The notes: generated by a model not told the origin, from the letters alone. Shown: positions 7,703-17,268, counted from the stretch's first letter. The stretch: DNA of 64,000 nucleotides from Timonella sp031979385 (GCA_031979385.1 DALZEF010000006.1:1-64000); one strand, 5' to 3'. Translations and numbers: made by a program.

Positions 7703-8809
7703 TTAGCCGTTGTCACGCTGCGGGAGGGATTGAGCGATGAGGTCAAGCGTGGCGAGGGCTTCGCCCCGTTCGGGTCTCTGTGCGCCCGCGATCGGGGATG
7801 GCAGTTCCAGCTCAAGGGTCACAGCGGCATCTTCAGTCTGCTCTGCAGCCTGTCCGGAGATAGATTCTTCCTGCTTGTCCTGGCCTGACGTGTAACTATC
7901 CGCTGTGGCAACGGATGCCTCTTCATCCTGGGCGGCCGCTTCAGTCTCACTGGTGTCTGAAGGTCCGTCCTCATCTGCACGATCGTCCGCGGGCGAAGGC
8001 TTCTCCAGCGGTGGCAGCGCCGCCAATTGTTCAACGGTCACGGACTCGAGAGAGGTCTCGTCAATGATGGGGTTGTTGTCCGGCCAATCGGATGCACGGT
8101 GTGGGACATCGGTTTCCGAGTGTCCACCACAGCCGTGTCCGAGGGCGACGACCTTGCCGTCGTCTGGAGACCAAGCGTTTGCGCATACGCCGAAGACCTG
8201 ACCGAGCGCACCCTGCAATGGCACCAAGAATCCACACGAGCCACACGAGGCAGCCGACTGTAGTGAGCCCTGCGAGCGCGGACCTTGCGAACCTTCGTAC
8301 CAGCGCTTTGCTGCCTCATCGCGTCCGGTTCCGGACAGGATGCGGGCGCGAGCGAGCGCAAGCTCCTCGATGGCCACCTGATCTTCTTCCTCGTTTCCGG
8401 TGGGCTTGTAGCCCTCGACGAGGCGCGGATCGTCCTGCGTGAATGGGAGGACGTCGCCGGGGCCGATGTCCCCGGGCTGGAGGCGCTGCGACCAAGGCAG
8501 CCATTCAGGAGCCAGGATCGCATCGGCGGTGGGGAGCAGATGCACTTCGCAGACGGTTGCGATGCGTCCACGTGGCACGCGCGCGAGGGTGACAGTCCAC
8601 TGCCATCCGACGTATCCGCGCATGGTGCACGCAAAGGTATGCGCTGCGAGCCGTTCGGCCACCATGTAGGTGCCAAGGTGCTCGCCGACGTGACTGGGGT
8701 GCTCTGCGTCTTCGACAGCAGCGCTCTTTGCCACTTCGACTGCCCCGGCCAACACCGCATCGGGTTTGATGCGTGCCGTACGTGGCGACTTTGCGGGTGC
8801 AATGCTCAT
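7703..8809 (-). CDS. DUF3027 family protein
   Basis: This 368-aa protein belongs to the actinobacterial DUF3027 family, as judged from its conserved core (YMVAERLAAHTFACTMRGY, WQWTVTLARVPR, VLLP-type strands) and its context. About residues 185-235 hold a likely zinc-binding segment with CGSC, VCANAWSP and HGCGGHSETD. The last 120 residues are acidic, low-complexity and probably disordered. No biochemical role is established for the family. It lies 8 bases after the cold-shock gene, so the two are co-transcribed, and it is divergent from the helicase pair, a grouping common in Actinobacteria. Confidence 0.8.
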   Translation of the reverse strand: MSIAPAKSPRTARIKPDAVLAGAVEVAKSAAVEDAEHPSHVGEHLGTYMVAERLAAHTFACTMRGYVGWQWTVTLARVPRGRIATVCEVHLLPTADAILAPEWLPWSQRLQPGDIGPGDVLPFTQDDPRLVEGYKPTGNEEEDQVAIEELALARARILSGTGRDEAAKRWYEGSQGPRSQGSLQSAASCGSCGFLVPLQGALGQVFGVCANAWSPDDGKVVALGHGCGGHSETDVPHRASDWPDNNPIIDETSLESVTVEQLAALPPLEKPSPADDRADEDGPSDTSETEAAAQDEEASVATADSYTSGQDKQEESISGQAAEQTEDAAVTLELELPSPIAGAQRPERGEALATLDLIAQSLPQRDNG

Positions 8810-8817
8810 GTTGTTGT

Positions 8818-9201
8818 TTACGCCTCGAGTTGGTCCGCGATTGCGCGCAGGACGGTTGCGATCTTTGTTCCCGAGTTCTTGTCAGGGTAGCGTCCGGAGC
8901 GCAGTTGGTTGCCCGCGCCGTCGAGGAGTTTGATGACGTCCTCGATGACCACGGCCATTTCCTCTGCGGGGCGGCGGTGCGCGCGGGCAACAGACGGTAG
9001 AGGGTCGAGGTATTTCACTGCGAGGGCCTGAGGGCCCTTACGTCCGTCGGCTACACCGAATTCGACGCGCGCACCCTGTTTGGGTGTCGGCGCGCCTTCT
9101 GGGAGCGCGGATGCATGCAGGAAGACCTGGTTGCCATCATCCGTTGCGATGAAACCAAAACCTTTGTCTGCGTCAAAGAACTTGACCTTGCCGGTGGGCA
9201 C
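8818..9201 (-). CDS. Cold-shock domain protein with C-terminal extension
   Basis: This 127-aa protein opens with a cold-shock domain (TGKVKFFDADKGFGFI and VFLHASAL, the RNP-1 and RNP-2 nucleic-acid binding motifs). A further helical domain of about 60 residues follows, so it is longer than the 67-aa CspA type. It binds single-stranded RNA or DNA as an RNA chaperone. I place the start at GTG 9201 because GAGG lies 6 bases upstream; a GTG at 9243 has no ribosome binding site. It is the first gene of a two-gene operon with the DUF3027 gene. Confidence 0.85.
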   Translation of the reverse strand: MPTGKVKFFDADKGFGFIATDDGNQVFLHASALPEGAPTPKQGARVEFGVADGRKGPQALAVKYLDPLPSVARAHRRPAEEMAVVIEDVIKLLDGAGNQLRSGRYPDKNSGTKIATVLRAIADQLEA

Positions 9202-9363
9202 TTTTACCTCGTGTACTCGTCGGTTCCGCGCTTTTGGGCGCACGGATAAAGTCTGTGGGACTTCAAGGATACCTTTGCGGTTGATCCTTTGAGTAATTTA
9301 TTGCCGTGGGTTGCGCGGTGTTGGGCTTAGAGCGCAACCTCAGCCCTCATCTCGAACTTTCAT

Positions 9364-9432
9364 CGAACTCAGGTAGTTACCCACGAACTCAGGTCGCACA
9401 GGGCAGAGTTCGTGGGCAAATGCCTGAGTTCG
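9364..9432. repeat. Nested GAACTC palindromic element, copy A
   Basis: Outer arms CGAACTCAGG (9364-9373) and CCTGAGTTCG (9423-9432) enclose inner arms CCCACGAACTC (9380-9390) and GAGTTCGTGGG (9406-9416). All four arms pair perfectly. Two other intergenic regions carry the same arrangement (43616-43682 and 51041-51109). It lies in the divergent spacer between cspB and the helicase-associated gene, so it is not a simple terminator for either. The remainder of the spacer 9202-9569 shows only the promoter at 9557-9562. Confidence 0.7.
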
Positions 9433-9556
9433 CGGGAGAAGGTGCCAAAGGACCAGTACTCGCGTGCATGCTGGTAAAGCTGAGGTCACGGGCATACCCG
9501 CGGGCGGAGCAGGTGGAACCACTCGAGTTTGCCGACACTGGCTGCCCAAGTCCGCG

Positions 9557-9562
9557 TAAACT
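9557..9562 (+). promoter_or_regulatory. -10 box for a leaderless transcript
   Basis: TAAACT lies exactly 7 bases before the ATG at 9570, the spacing expected when transcription starts at the start codon. It sets the start of the helicase-associated gene. Confidence 0.55.
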
Positions 9563-9569
9563 TGGAAGG

Positions 9570-12017
9570 ATGGGCAGTTACGTGGATTCGTTTGTGCAGC
9601 GCAGCGATGAACAGTTGGGCGCGCTTTTTGTGTTGCGCCCCGATTTGGCCAATCCCTCCCCCGGAAACCTTGCCTCCCTTGCCGCACGAGCCTCGAATGC
9701 AACGAGCACCCAGAGATTCTTGGCCACGTGCGATGCACGCACCCTGCAGGTGCTCGAAGCGGCGGTACTTCTTGGTTCCTTGGATATCGAGATTTCCGAC
9801 GAGTCGGTCAGCCACGCGATCACCGGCGACCCCCAGCCTGATGAGCAGGTGGTCGCCGAGTTGACCACGCTGGAACTTGCGGCGCTGGTCTGGCGCGAGG
9901 GCTCGTCGATAATTCTGGCACCCTCTCTTGAGGACGTACTGGACCGTTTCCCGGCGGGCTTTGGCCCGCTGTCTGCAAACAGCGTGGCCACCGGGCCCCT
10001 CCCTGCCCACGCACCCGAGCGCTCACAGAGCGTGCTCGACACACTCCTGTGGGGCCCGCCCGTGGCACGGGTGGCCCGCAACCTGCTGTCCGTGATCCCT
10101 CAACCGAACGAGCCTGCCGCGAACGAGTCGCTGCGCTGGCTGCTGCGGAACGGCTACCTCGAACTTCTCGATGACTCGCACGTGTATCTGCCCCGCCAGA
10201 CTGCGTTTGCGTTGCGCGGTGGCCGCACGCATCGAGGCATGACGCAGCCGCCGCTCGCTGACGCCCCGGTAACTCTGACTCCCGAGTCGGTACAGAGTGA
10301 GGCCAGCCGCGCGGCAACCGAGGTCGTGCGCCTTGTTGCCGAGTTGATCTCGGTGTGGGAACGCGAGCCCGCACATTCGTTGCGGAACGGCGGATTGCCC
10401 GTGCGCGAGGTCAAGCGGCTGGCCAACGAGCTCGACGTCTCCGCCGAGGACGCCACGCTTGTTGCCGAGTTTGCGTTCATGGCCCGATTGGTGCGCTGTT
10501 CGGACAATTCCGCCCGCGATTTTGCGCCGACCACCCAGGCCGACTGGTGGATCGAACAAGACCTGCCGCACAGGTGGTCGCTACTGGTGCAGGGTTGGCT
10601 CGCCTCCTCGCGCCCGACCTGGCAGATCGGGGAGTTGGGCGACAAGGGCACCACGTACAGCCCACTCCACCCCGAACTGCACGGATCATGGGTCACGCAT
10701 CTACGCGCGAACGTGTTGGGTATCCTCAAGCAGCACCCGCTCGTACCGCTCACGCACGATCTGATCTGCGAGCAACTGCACTGGTATGCCCCGCGCATCT
10801 CGGTGAACCGTGCTGCTGTCACGGGCATCTTGGCCGAAGCAGCGTTCCTGGGGTTGACCGGCGCTGGTGCGCTCCTGCCCGGCGCCGAGGATGGCGGGTT
10901 GGCGCACGCACTTGAGTTTGCACTGCCCGAACCGGTCAGCGAGATCTTCATCCAGGGGGACCTCACGGGCATGGTTCCTGGGCGACCATCCACCGCGCTC
11001 GAATCGCTGTTGGAGGCCAGTTCGATCGTGGAATCGCGCGGCGGGGCACTCACCGTCCGGTTCACGCCCGACTCCATCACCCGCGCCTTCGACTCCGGGT
11101 TCGGCGCGAACGAGTTAATCGAGGATCTGGCGGCCTTCTCCGTCACCGAACTTCCACAACCATTGCTGTACCTGATCTCCGATGTCGCCCGCAGACACGG
11201 GCAAATCCGGGTTGGTGCCCTGTCCAGTTACATCAGGCTTGCCGACGAGTCCACGGCGCAGACGGTCCTGGCGCTTCCCACAGCCGCTTCGGTTGGGTTG
11301 TTCCCCATTGCCCCAACAATCCTTGGGGCAAGCGCACCCGTTTCCGCCGTGCTGTCCATCCTGCGTGAGGCCGGTCTGGCTCCAGCGATTGAGGGGCCAG
11401 ACGGACAGATCGTTGCTGCTGACCGCCAAAGTGAACGCGTGCGTCTCGCAGATCGACGCGTTCAAGCCATCCATGACGCTCAGTCCGGCGTGGCCAGTAG
11501 CTTCGGCGGGGAGCTGGCGCTCAAAGATGTGCGTACCGCACTACCTGGGCGACGCAGCGTACCCTCGATCATCTCTAGGGCAACCGCCGAACTCGTCGCA
11601 TCGATCCGTGGCGCCTCGCTCCCCTCTGGTTCCGCGAGCGCCAGCCCATCCGGCGCTTCACCGGCAGATGAGAGCTGGCCGCTGGGTGGCATCGCTGTGG
11701 AGGTGGCTGGACGGAATAATTCCGAATCCCCTGTCGTTGAAGGACAGGATCCACGTGGCGCGGACAGCGCCACAACCCCGCCACCCGTGGGGCCGGACGC
11801 GGAAGAGGAAACTGGAGTTATCGTCGTCAATCTGCGCGAGGCGATCTCCAAAGCCCTGGTCGTCGACGTCGCAATGGCCGACTCCCGCGGACAACTCACT
11901 CACCGCACCCTCAAGCCGCTACTGCTCGAATCCGGGCGGCTGCGCGCGCTCGATCCCGAACGCGAATCCGAACTGACCATCGCGATCCACCGGATCGCGG
12001 CTGTCACCCCGCTCTAG
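9570..12017 (+). CDS. Helicase-associated (Helicase_C_3) domain protein
   Basis: This protein of about 815 aa belongs to the large actinobacterial helicase-associated family that sits beside XPB-type helicases. The N-terminus (SFVQRSDEQLGALFVLRPDL, LASLAARAS) and repeated winged-helix-like segments are typical. The C-terminal third contains the Helicase_C_3-like region (VSEIFIQGDLTGMVPGRPS, TPDSITRAFDSG). A low-complexity linker follows near residues 700-760, then a short domain resembling a WYL-type fold (VVDVAMADSRGQLTHRTLKP). It probably partners the XPB helicase 174 bases downstream in DNA repair or transcription coupling. The reading frame is open further upstream to 9306, but that stretch holds a palindromic repeat, so I start at ATG 9570, supported by a TANNNT box 7 bases before it. 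Confidence 0.85.
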   Translation: MGSYVDSFVQRSDEQLGALFVLRPDLANPSPGNLASLAARASNATSTQRFLATCDARTLQVLEAAVLLGSLDIEISDESVSHAITGDPQPDEQVVAELTTLELAALVWREGSSIILAPSLEDVLDRFPAGFGPLSANSVATGPLPAHAPERSQSVLDTLLWGPPVARVARNLLSVIPQPNEPAANESLRWLLRNGYLELLDDSHVYLPRQTAFALRGGRTHRGMTQPPLADAPVTLTPESVQSEASRAATEVVRLVAELISVWEREPAHSLRNGGLPVREVKRLANELDVSAEDATLVAEFAFMARLVRCSDNSARDFAPTTQADWWIEQDLPHRWSLLVQGWLASSRPTWQIGELGDKGTTYSPLHPELHGSWVTHLRANVLGILKQHPLVPLTHDLICEQLHWYAPRISVNRAAVTGILAEAAFLGLTGAGALLPGAEDGGLAHALEFALPEPVSEIFIQGDLTGMVPGRPSTALESLLEASSIVESRGGALTVRFTPDSITRAFDSGFGANELIEDLAAFSVTELPQPLLYLISDVARRHGQIRVGALSSYIRLADESTAQTVLALPTAASVGLFPIAPTILGASAPVSAVLSILREAGLAPAIEGPDGQIVAADRQSERVRLADRRVQAIHDAQSGVASSFGGELALKDVRTALPGRRSVPSIISRATAELVASIRGASLPSGSASASPSGASPADESWPLGGIAVEVAGRNNSESPVVEGQDPRGADSATTPPPVGPDAEEETGVIVVNLREAISKALVVDVAMADSRGQLTHRTLKPLLLESGRLRALDPERESELTIAIHRIAAVTPL

Positions 12018-12191
12018 CCACTCCCCTGTCCTGACTACCAGTTCTTCGCCCGACGCTCCCGCTCCCTATATCCCGCATATCCACCCCATCGAACTGATGG
12101 GGCAAAAATAGTCCACATATCCAGAAAAAACCGGGGTACCTGGACACAAAAAGCCCCACCAACCACCATCCCCACTAACGGAGACAAGCTC

Positions 12192-13847
12192 TTGCCAAAC
12201 GGCCCGCTCATCGTGCAAAGCGACAAGTCACTCCTGCTCGAAATCGACCACGAACAAGCCACCGCAGCCCGCCGCGCCATCGCACCGTTCGCGGAACTCG
12301 AACGCGCGCCGGAACACGTACACACCTATCGGCTCACGCCCCTTGGACTGTGGAATGCCCGCGCCGCCGGGCTAGACGCTGAGACCGTGATCAACGTACT
12401 CATCAACTATTCGCGCTACCCGGTGCCGCATTCGATCCTGGTCGACGTTGAAGAAACGATGTCGCGCTATGGGCGCCTGCAACTCGTGTCCGACCCTGCA
12501 CACGGGCTGCTCCTGACCACGACCGATCCTGCCGTGCTCGCCGAGGTGCTCAAGTCCAAGCGGACCAAGGGACTCGTCGGAGAGCGGATCGATGAACGGT
12601 CCGTAATCGTGCACCGCTCCGAACGCGGTAACCTCAAGCAGGCACTCATCAAGCTGGGCTGGCCCGCAGAAGACCTCGCCGGATACGTGAACGGCGAGAA
12701 GCACCCCATCGAGATTTCCCCCGTTGACAAAGCACGTAACAACGCGCCGTGGCAGATGCGCGAATACCAGAACCAAGCCGTTGAGAACTTCTGGGACGGC
12801 GGCTCCGGCGTTGTCGTGCTGCCCTGTGGCGCGGGAAAGACCATCGTTGGTGCTGGCGTTCTCGCCAAGTCCTCCACCACCGCGCTGATCCTCGTGACCA
12901 ACTCTGTGTCCGCCCGCCAGTGGCGCGACGAACTCGTGCGCCGCACCTCCCTCACCGAGGACGAGATCGGAGAATACTCCGGGACGCGCAAGGAAATCCG
13001 GCCCATCACCATCGCGACCTACCAGGTGCTCACCACCCGCCGGAAGGGAACCTACACGCACCTCGAACTGTTGGACGCACGCGACTGGGGACTCGTCATC
13101 TACGACGAGGTCCACCTCCTCCCCGCGCCGATCTTCCGCATGACCGCGGACCTTCAGGCTAGGCGGCGCTTGGGGCTCACCGCTACCCTGGTTCGTGAGG
13201 ACGGACGGGAAGATGAGGTGTTCTCCCTGATTGGCCCCAAACGGTATGACGCACCGTGGAAGGACATCGAAGCACAGGGGTACATTGCTCCCGCAGTCTG
13301 CCAGGAGGTGCGCCTGACCCTGCCTGACTCGGACCGGATGCTGTACGCCGTTGCTGAGCAGGAGGACAAGTACCGCCTCGCTGCCTGCGCTCCGGGCAAG
13401 GTTGAGGTTGTCCAGGCTCTGGTGGCCAAGCACGAGGGTGAACCCACCCTGGTGATCGGGCAGTATCTTGACCAGTTGGACGAATTGGCCTCCGCCATTG
13501 GAGCCGAGGTCATCACCGGGCAGACCCCGGTCAAGGAACGCCAGCGACTGTACGAGGCATTCCGGGTCGGTGAGGTGTCAAAACTGGTTGTGTCCAAGGT
13601 GGCCAACTTCTCCATCGACCTCCCCGAAGCCTCCGTGGCCATTCAGGTCTCCGGGTCGTTCGGGTCTCGCCAAGAGGAGGCACAGCGTCTAGGCCGAGTC
13701 ATGCGACCTAAACAGGACGGACGCACCGCACACTTCTACACCGTGGTCACCCGAGACACCGTGGATCAAGACTTCGCGGCGCACCGGCAACGGTTCCTCG
13801 CCGAACAGGGTTATGCCTACTCCATCGTGGATGCCGAAGACATCTGA
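12192..13847 (+). CDS. XPB/ERCC3-type DNA repair helicase
   Basis: This 551-aa superfamily 2 helicase is of the XPB type. An N-terminal damage-recognition-like domain covers about residues 1-170. RecA-like domain 1 has Walker A PCGAGKTIVG, motif Ia, a DEVH box (YDEVHLLPAP) and motif III (LGLTATLVREDGRE, with the RED motif typical of XPB). RecA-like domain 2 ends with motif VI (QRLGRVMRPK). It unwinds or translocates on DNA using ATP and is thought to act in excision repair. The start is TTG at 12192 with GGAG 8 bases upstream. A long terminator follows the stop. Confidence 0.93.
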   Translation: MPNGPLIVQSDKSLLLEIDHEQATAARRAIAPFAELERAPEHVHTYRLTPLGLWNARAAGLDAETVINVLINYSRYPVPHSILVDVEETMSRYGRLQLVSDPAHGLLLTTTDPAVLAEVLKSKRTKGLVGERIDERSVIVHRSERGNLKQALIKLGWPAEDLAGYVNGEKHPIEISPVDKARNNAPWQMREYQNQAVENFWDGGSGVVVLPCGAGKTIVGAGVLAKSSTTALILVTNSVSARQWRDELVRRTSLTEDEIGEYSGTRKEIRPITIATYQVLTTRRKGTYTHLELLDARDWGLVIYDEVHLLPAPIFRMTADLQARRRLGLTATLVREDGREDEVFSLIGPKRYDAPWKDIEAQGYIAPAVCQEVRLTLPDSDRMLYAVAEQEDKYRLAACAPGKVEVVQALVAKHEGEPTLVIGQYLDQLDELASAIGAEVITGQTPVKERQRLYEAFRVGEVSKLVVSKVANFSIDLPEASVAIQVSGSFGSRQEEAQRLGRVMRPKQDGRTAHFYTVVTRDTVDQDFAAHRQRFLAEQGYAYSIVDAEDI

Positions 13848-13863
13848 CCCCTCCGATCTCAAA

Positions 13864-13922
13864 GGGCTGAAAAAGGTCCGGGTGCACCTAAAAAATAGGT
13901 GCACCCGGACCTTATTCAGCCC
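13864..13922 (+). terminator. Long hairpin terminator after the XPB gene
   Basis: The inner stem 13873-13890 pairs perfectly with 13896-13913 around an AAAAA loop. GGGCTGAA and TTCAGCCC at the base lengthen it further after a short internal loop. Confidence 0.85.
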
Positions 13923-14151
13923 ATCGGTTTCCAGCAGACACCGATAGGTGAGCCGACGGGCCAACGTGGAGATTCGTCGCCAAGCAGCCGCTTATTCGTT
14001 ACGAACTGCATTCATTCTCGTTCCGGTAGGGGTCTGCTCCGCGCCCCCCTACGCTCCACTTCACTACTTTGTCCGTAACAACCGCAGGATTTTACCCACC
14101 TACCACCGCACGGTGAAGGAGTTTCCTCCTGCGAGCGCATACAGTTGGAGC
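13923..14151. other. Intergenic spacer with hairpin and -10 box
   Basis: No gene is seen. Near 14029-14053 a short hairpin is visible (GTAGGGG paired with CCCCTAC around GCTCCGCG), followed by CACTACTTTGTC. A similar hairpin followed by the same 12 bases occurs near 38960-39003. At the right end TACAGT lies 6 bases before the ATG of the NYN gene and is its likely -10 box. Confidence 0.4.
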
Positions 14152-14736
14152 ATGTCTAATGATTTTTCGCGGGACACTGCCCGTACTTATCTCCTCGTGG
14201 ACGGGGAGAACATTGATGCAACACTCGGCCTCAACGTGCTCGGACACCGACCCAACCCAGACGAACGCCCACGCTGGGACCGGATTGGCGAGTTCGCAAA
14301 CGAAGTCTGGGGACAGCAGGTTAGCTCGCTGTTCTTCCTGAACGCATCGTCCGGTCAGATGCCCATGCCGTTTGTGCAGGCCCTGCTCGCCATGAACTAC
14401 CGCCCGATCCCACTGTCTGGCGCTTCCCACGAGAAGGTCGTGGACATGGGTATTCAGCGCACCCTCGAAGCAATCGCACACAACGAGCCTGAGGCTGACG
14501 TGCTGCTCGCAAGCCACGACGGTGACTTCATCCCTCAGGTCGAGGAACTACTTGACCGAGGACACCGTGTCGGACTGCTCTGCTTCCGCGAGTTCGTGAA
14601 CGCACAGATGGCCGCACTTGAGGAAAAGGGACTTGTGTTCTTCGACCTTGAGGATTCAGTGGGCGCGTTCAACACCCTTCTGCCGCGCGTACGGATCATC
14701 CCGATTCACGACTTCGACCCCATGCGCTACCTGTAG
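14152..14736 (+). CDS. NYN domain protein, putative ribonuclease
   Basis: This 194-aa protein has the PIN-like NYN fold. The acidic residues expected for metal binding are visible in LLVDGENIDA near the N-terminus, in KVVDMGIQRTLE, and in DVLLASHDGDFIPQVEELLDRGHRVGLL. NYN proteins are metal-dependent nucleases acting on RNA. The start ATG 14152 lies 6 bases after TACAGT, a leaderless arrangement. The frame is open upstream, but that part has intergenic composition. It is monocistronic with its own terminator. Confidence 0.85.
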   Translation: MSNDFSRDTARTYLLVDGENIDATLGLNVLGHRPNPDERPRWDRIGEFANEVWGQQVSSLFFLNASSGQMPMPFVQALLAMNYRPIPLSGASHEKVVDMGIQRTLEAIAHNEPEADVLLASHDGDFIPQVEELLDRGHRVGLLCFREFVNAQMAALEEKGLVFFDLEDSVGAFNTLLPRVRIIPIHDFDPMRYL

Positions 14737-14749
14737 TTTCATCCATATT

Positions 14750-14783
14750 GACGGCCCGTCTCACACCCATGAGGCGGGCCGTC
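14750..14783 (+). terminator. Terminator after the NYN gene
   Basis: GACGGCCCG (14750-14758) pairs with CGGGCCGTC (14775-14783). A second small hairpin (TGCTG/CAGCA) follows immediately. Confidence 0.65.
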
Positions 14784-14905
14784 TGCTGTTGAAGCAGCAA
14801 GGCCGTGACCTTGCGGTTTTAATATGTCCAGCTGCCACTCGCGCCTCGTTGCCCTGTGCAGTGATCACACAGGCGTCTCTCAGCAAATAGGTGCATCCTT
14901 GTTGT

Positions 14906-15643
14906 ATGGGAAACGCGGAAAACAAGGCCGGCGTCGAGGCACGACTCGTCGTTGTCGATGACGAACCAAACATTCGGGAACTGCTTGCGACATCACTGCG
15001 CTTTGCGGGCTTCGAGGTCTTCGCAGCGGAAGACGGGGCAAGCGCGATCGAGTTGGTCACCAACACCGAACCCGACCTCGTGGTGTTGGACGTCATGCTC
15101 CCCGATTTGGATGGTTTCGCCGTCACCCGCCGCCTGCGTGAGCGCGGCCAGTACGTGCCGGTTCTGTTCCTGACCGCCAAGGATGACACCGCGGACAAGA
15201 TCACCGGTCTGACTGTCGGCGGGGACGACTACGTGACCAAGCCATTCAGTCTTGAAGAGGTCGTGGCTCGCATCCGCGCCGTACTGCGCCGCACCCACAA
15301 GGTCGAAGAGGACGACGCCGTACTGCGGTTCGCGGACATCGAGATGGACGAGGACTCACACGAGGTCAAACGTGCGGGGGTCCTCATCGACCTGTCCCCC
15401 ACCGAGTTCAAGCTCCTGCGCTACCTCATGCTCAACCCGGGCCGTGTGCTCTCCAAGGCCCAGATCCTCGATCACGTGTGGGACTACGACTGGGGTGGGG
15501 ACGCCAATATCGTCGAGTCTTACATCTCTTACCTGCGCCGCAAGATCGACAACGTCAAGTTGCCGGATGGCACCACTGTGGAACCGTTGATCGCAACCAA
15601 GCGCGGCATCGGTTATCTGCTGCGCAAACCAACCGGTAAGTAA
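14906..15643 (+). CDS. OmpR-family two-component response regulator
   Basis: This 245-aa protein has a receiver domain (about residues 15-125) and a winged-helix DNA-binding domain (about 145-240). The phosphoacceptor Asp is in VVLDVMLPD, the acidic pocket is VVDDEPN, and the switch Lys is in VTKPFS. The winged helix shows DLSPTEFKLLRYLMLNPGRV and SYISYLRRKID. It is paired with the histidine kinase that starts 3 bases after its stop. It resembles the actinobacterial PhoP/TcrA type, but the signal is unknown. ATG 14906 is preferred; a GTG at 14891 would add five residues. Neither has a strong ribosome binding site. Confidence 0.92.
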   Translation: MGNAENKAGVEARLVVVDDEPNIRELLATSLRFAGFEVFAAEDGASAIELVTNTEPDLVVLDVMLPDLDGFAVTRRLRERGQYVPVLFLTAKDDTADKITGLTVGGDDYVTKPFSLEEVVARIRAVLRRTHKVEEDDAVLRFADIEMDEDSHEVKRAGVLIDLSPTEFKLLRYLMLNPGRVLSKAQILDHVWDYDWGGDANIVESYISYLRRKIDNVKLPDGTTVEPLIATKRGIGYLLRKPTGK

Positions 15644-15645
15644 GT

Positions 15646-17268
15646 GTGAAAGCACATGAATCGGAGCCTTCAGGCGGCGCAATTTATCGCCCTGACGGTT
15701 TCGTGTTATCTAAGGACACCGAGTTACACAAGTTGGGGCCTGTACGCTCATTTTTTGCGCGCATGCGTTTGAGCACCAAACTATCGCTGCTCATCATGTC
15801 CGTGCTGTTTTCGGGTCTGCTCTTGGCTTCCGTACTGACAGCGACGCTGCTGCAGGCGAGCCTCATTAAACAGGTGGATGACGACCTGTGGAACACCTAC
15901 TCGTCCATCGCCCTGCGGGTACTCGTTGAGGGTACCCAGTCTGAAACGGACCAGGCAGATAGCGACTACCTGCTCCCCAGCGACTACTACATGGCATTCC
16001 GCTCGACCACGGCGAGTAAGATACCCGATTGGTACACCCCAGACACCAACGCCGAGCATGGTACCCCTGACCTGAGCCAATACATCCCGTTGGACCCGCA
16101 AGGCTACGAGGACGATGTGTTTCGCCAGCCTTTCACAACTGTCTCGTTCAATGGGCACACGCAGTGGCGGGTCTTGGTTCGAGAGGTCACGGACCGCCGC
16201 TACCCGGACCGCAACGGATACGTGTACATTGCGTTGCCGCTGACCGAGTCGCGGATGCTCATCCATCAGATTCAGCGTGCGCTGCTGATCTCGGCAATGT
16301 TCATCACGGCAACCGGTGGTGTGGTCGGTTTGATTGCGGTGGGTCGGTCTCTGCGCCCGCTCACCCGCATCGAGCAGACCGCCGCCGAGATCGCGAATGG
16401 GGACCTCACACAACGTGTGCCGCAGTCGCCTCGGGGCACGGAGATTGGCAGTTTGGCGCAGTCTCTGAACTCGATGTTGACGCAACTTGAGGCCGCGTTT
16501 GTGGAGCGGGAACGTTCGGAGCAGCGGATGCGTCGGTTCGTTTCGGATGCGTCGCACGAATTGCGCACCCCCCTTGCCACGATTCGCGGGTACGGCGAGC
16601 TTTACCGAATGGGCGCGTTGGAGTCTCAAGATGCCCTTGACGACACAATGCGCCGTATTGAGGATTCCGCGACTCGCATGGCAACGCTCGTTGACGACCT
16701 TCTACACCTTGCGCGTCTTGACGAGGGCCGTAAACTGCGGCGTGAGCACGTTGATCTGGCAGTACTGGCACTCGATGCCACGAGCGACCTCCACGCGCTC
16801 GACCCGACCCGTTCAGTCCGCCTTGTTGAGTGTGAGGTTCCAACCACCGCGACCGAGGTCATCGGTGACGAGGACCGCTTGCGTCAGGTGTTCGCAAACC
16901 TGGTGGGCAACATCGCCCGGCACACCCCGCAGGGCACGCCGGTTGAAGTTGCCCTCGGCTCGATTTCCGACGATACGGGGCGTTCCATGGTCGTCGTGGA
17001 GTTCCGGGATCACGGGCCAGGTGTCGATCCAGACCATGTGGAGCGGATCTTCGAGCGGTTCTATCGGGTGGACTCCTCGCGTAACCGCAAGTCTGGCGGC
17101 TCAGGCCTTGGACTGGCGATTGTCGCCGCGATCATTCATGCGCACGATGGGTTGATCTCCGTTGACGAGACCCCTGGCGGCGGGTTGACAGTGCGTGTGG
17201 TTCTTCCAGCGGCCCCCTCCACTGCCGGAGGATTCCTGAACGTTGAGGACACGCACACTTCGGCGTGA
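15646..17268 (+). CDS. Sensor histidine kinase
   Basis: This 540-aa membrane kinase partners the response regulator upstream. TM1 is at about residues 45-68. A periplasmic-side sensor region covers about 70-200. TM2 is at about 210-232 (ALLISAMFITATGGVVGLIAV), followed by a HAMP domain. The HisKA domain has the phosphorylated His in SDASHELRTPL. The ATPase domain has the N-box NLVGNIARHTPQG, the G1 box DHGPGVDP and the G2 box GGSGLGLAIV. The N-terminal 40 residues before TM1 are longer than usual, so translation might begin later. The start used is GTG 15646. Confidence 0.9.
   Translation: MKAHESEPSGGAIYRPDGFVLSKDTELHKLGPVRSFFARMRLSTKLSLLIMSVLFSGLLLASVLTATLLQASLIKQVDDDLWNTYSSIALRVLVEGTQSETDQADSDYLLPSDYYMAFRSTTASKIPDWYTPDTNAEHGTPDLSQYIPLDPQGYEDDVFRQPFTTVSFNGHTQWRVLVREVTDRRYPDRNGYVYIALPLTESRMLIHQIQRALLISAMFITATGGVVGLIAVGRSLRPLTRIEQTAAEIANGDLTQRVPQSPRGTEIGSLAQSLNSMLTQLEAAFVERERSEQRMRRFVSDASHELRTPLATIRGYGELYRMGALESQDALDDTMRRIEDSATRMATLVDDLLHLARLDEGRKLRREHVDLAVLALDATSDLHALDPTRSVRLVECEVPTTATEVIGDEDRLRQVFANLVGNIARHTPQGTPVEVALGSISDDTGRSMVVVEFRDHGPGVDPDHVERIFERFYRVDSSRNRKSGGSGLGLAIVAAIIHAHDGLISVDETPGGGLTVRVVLPAAPSTAGGFLNVEDTHTSA

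Noticed and set aside
9306..9569. 88-codon N-terminal extension of the helicase-associated protein
   Set aside because: It covers the GAACTC palindromic element and does not resemble family N-termini; ATG 9570 has a -10 box at leaderless distance.
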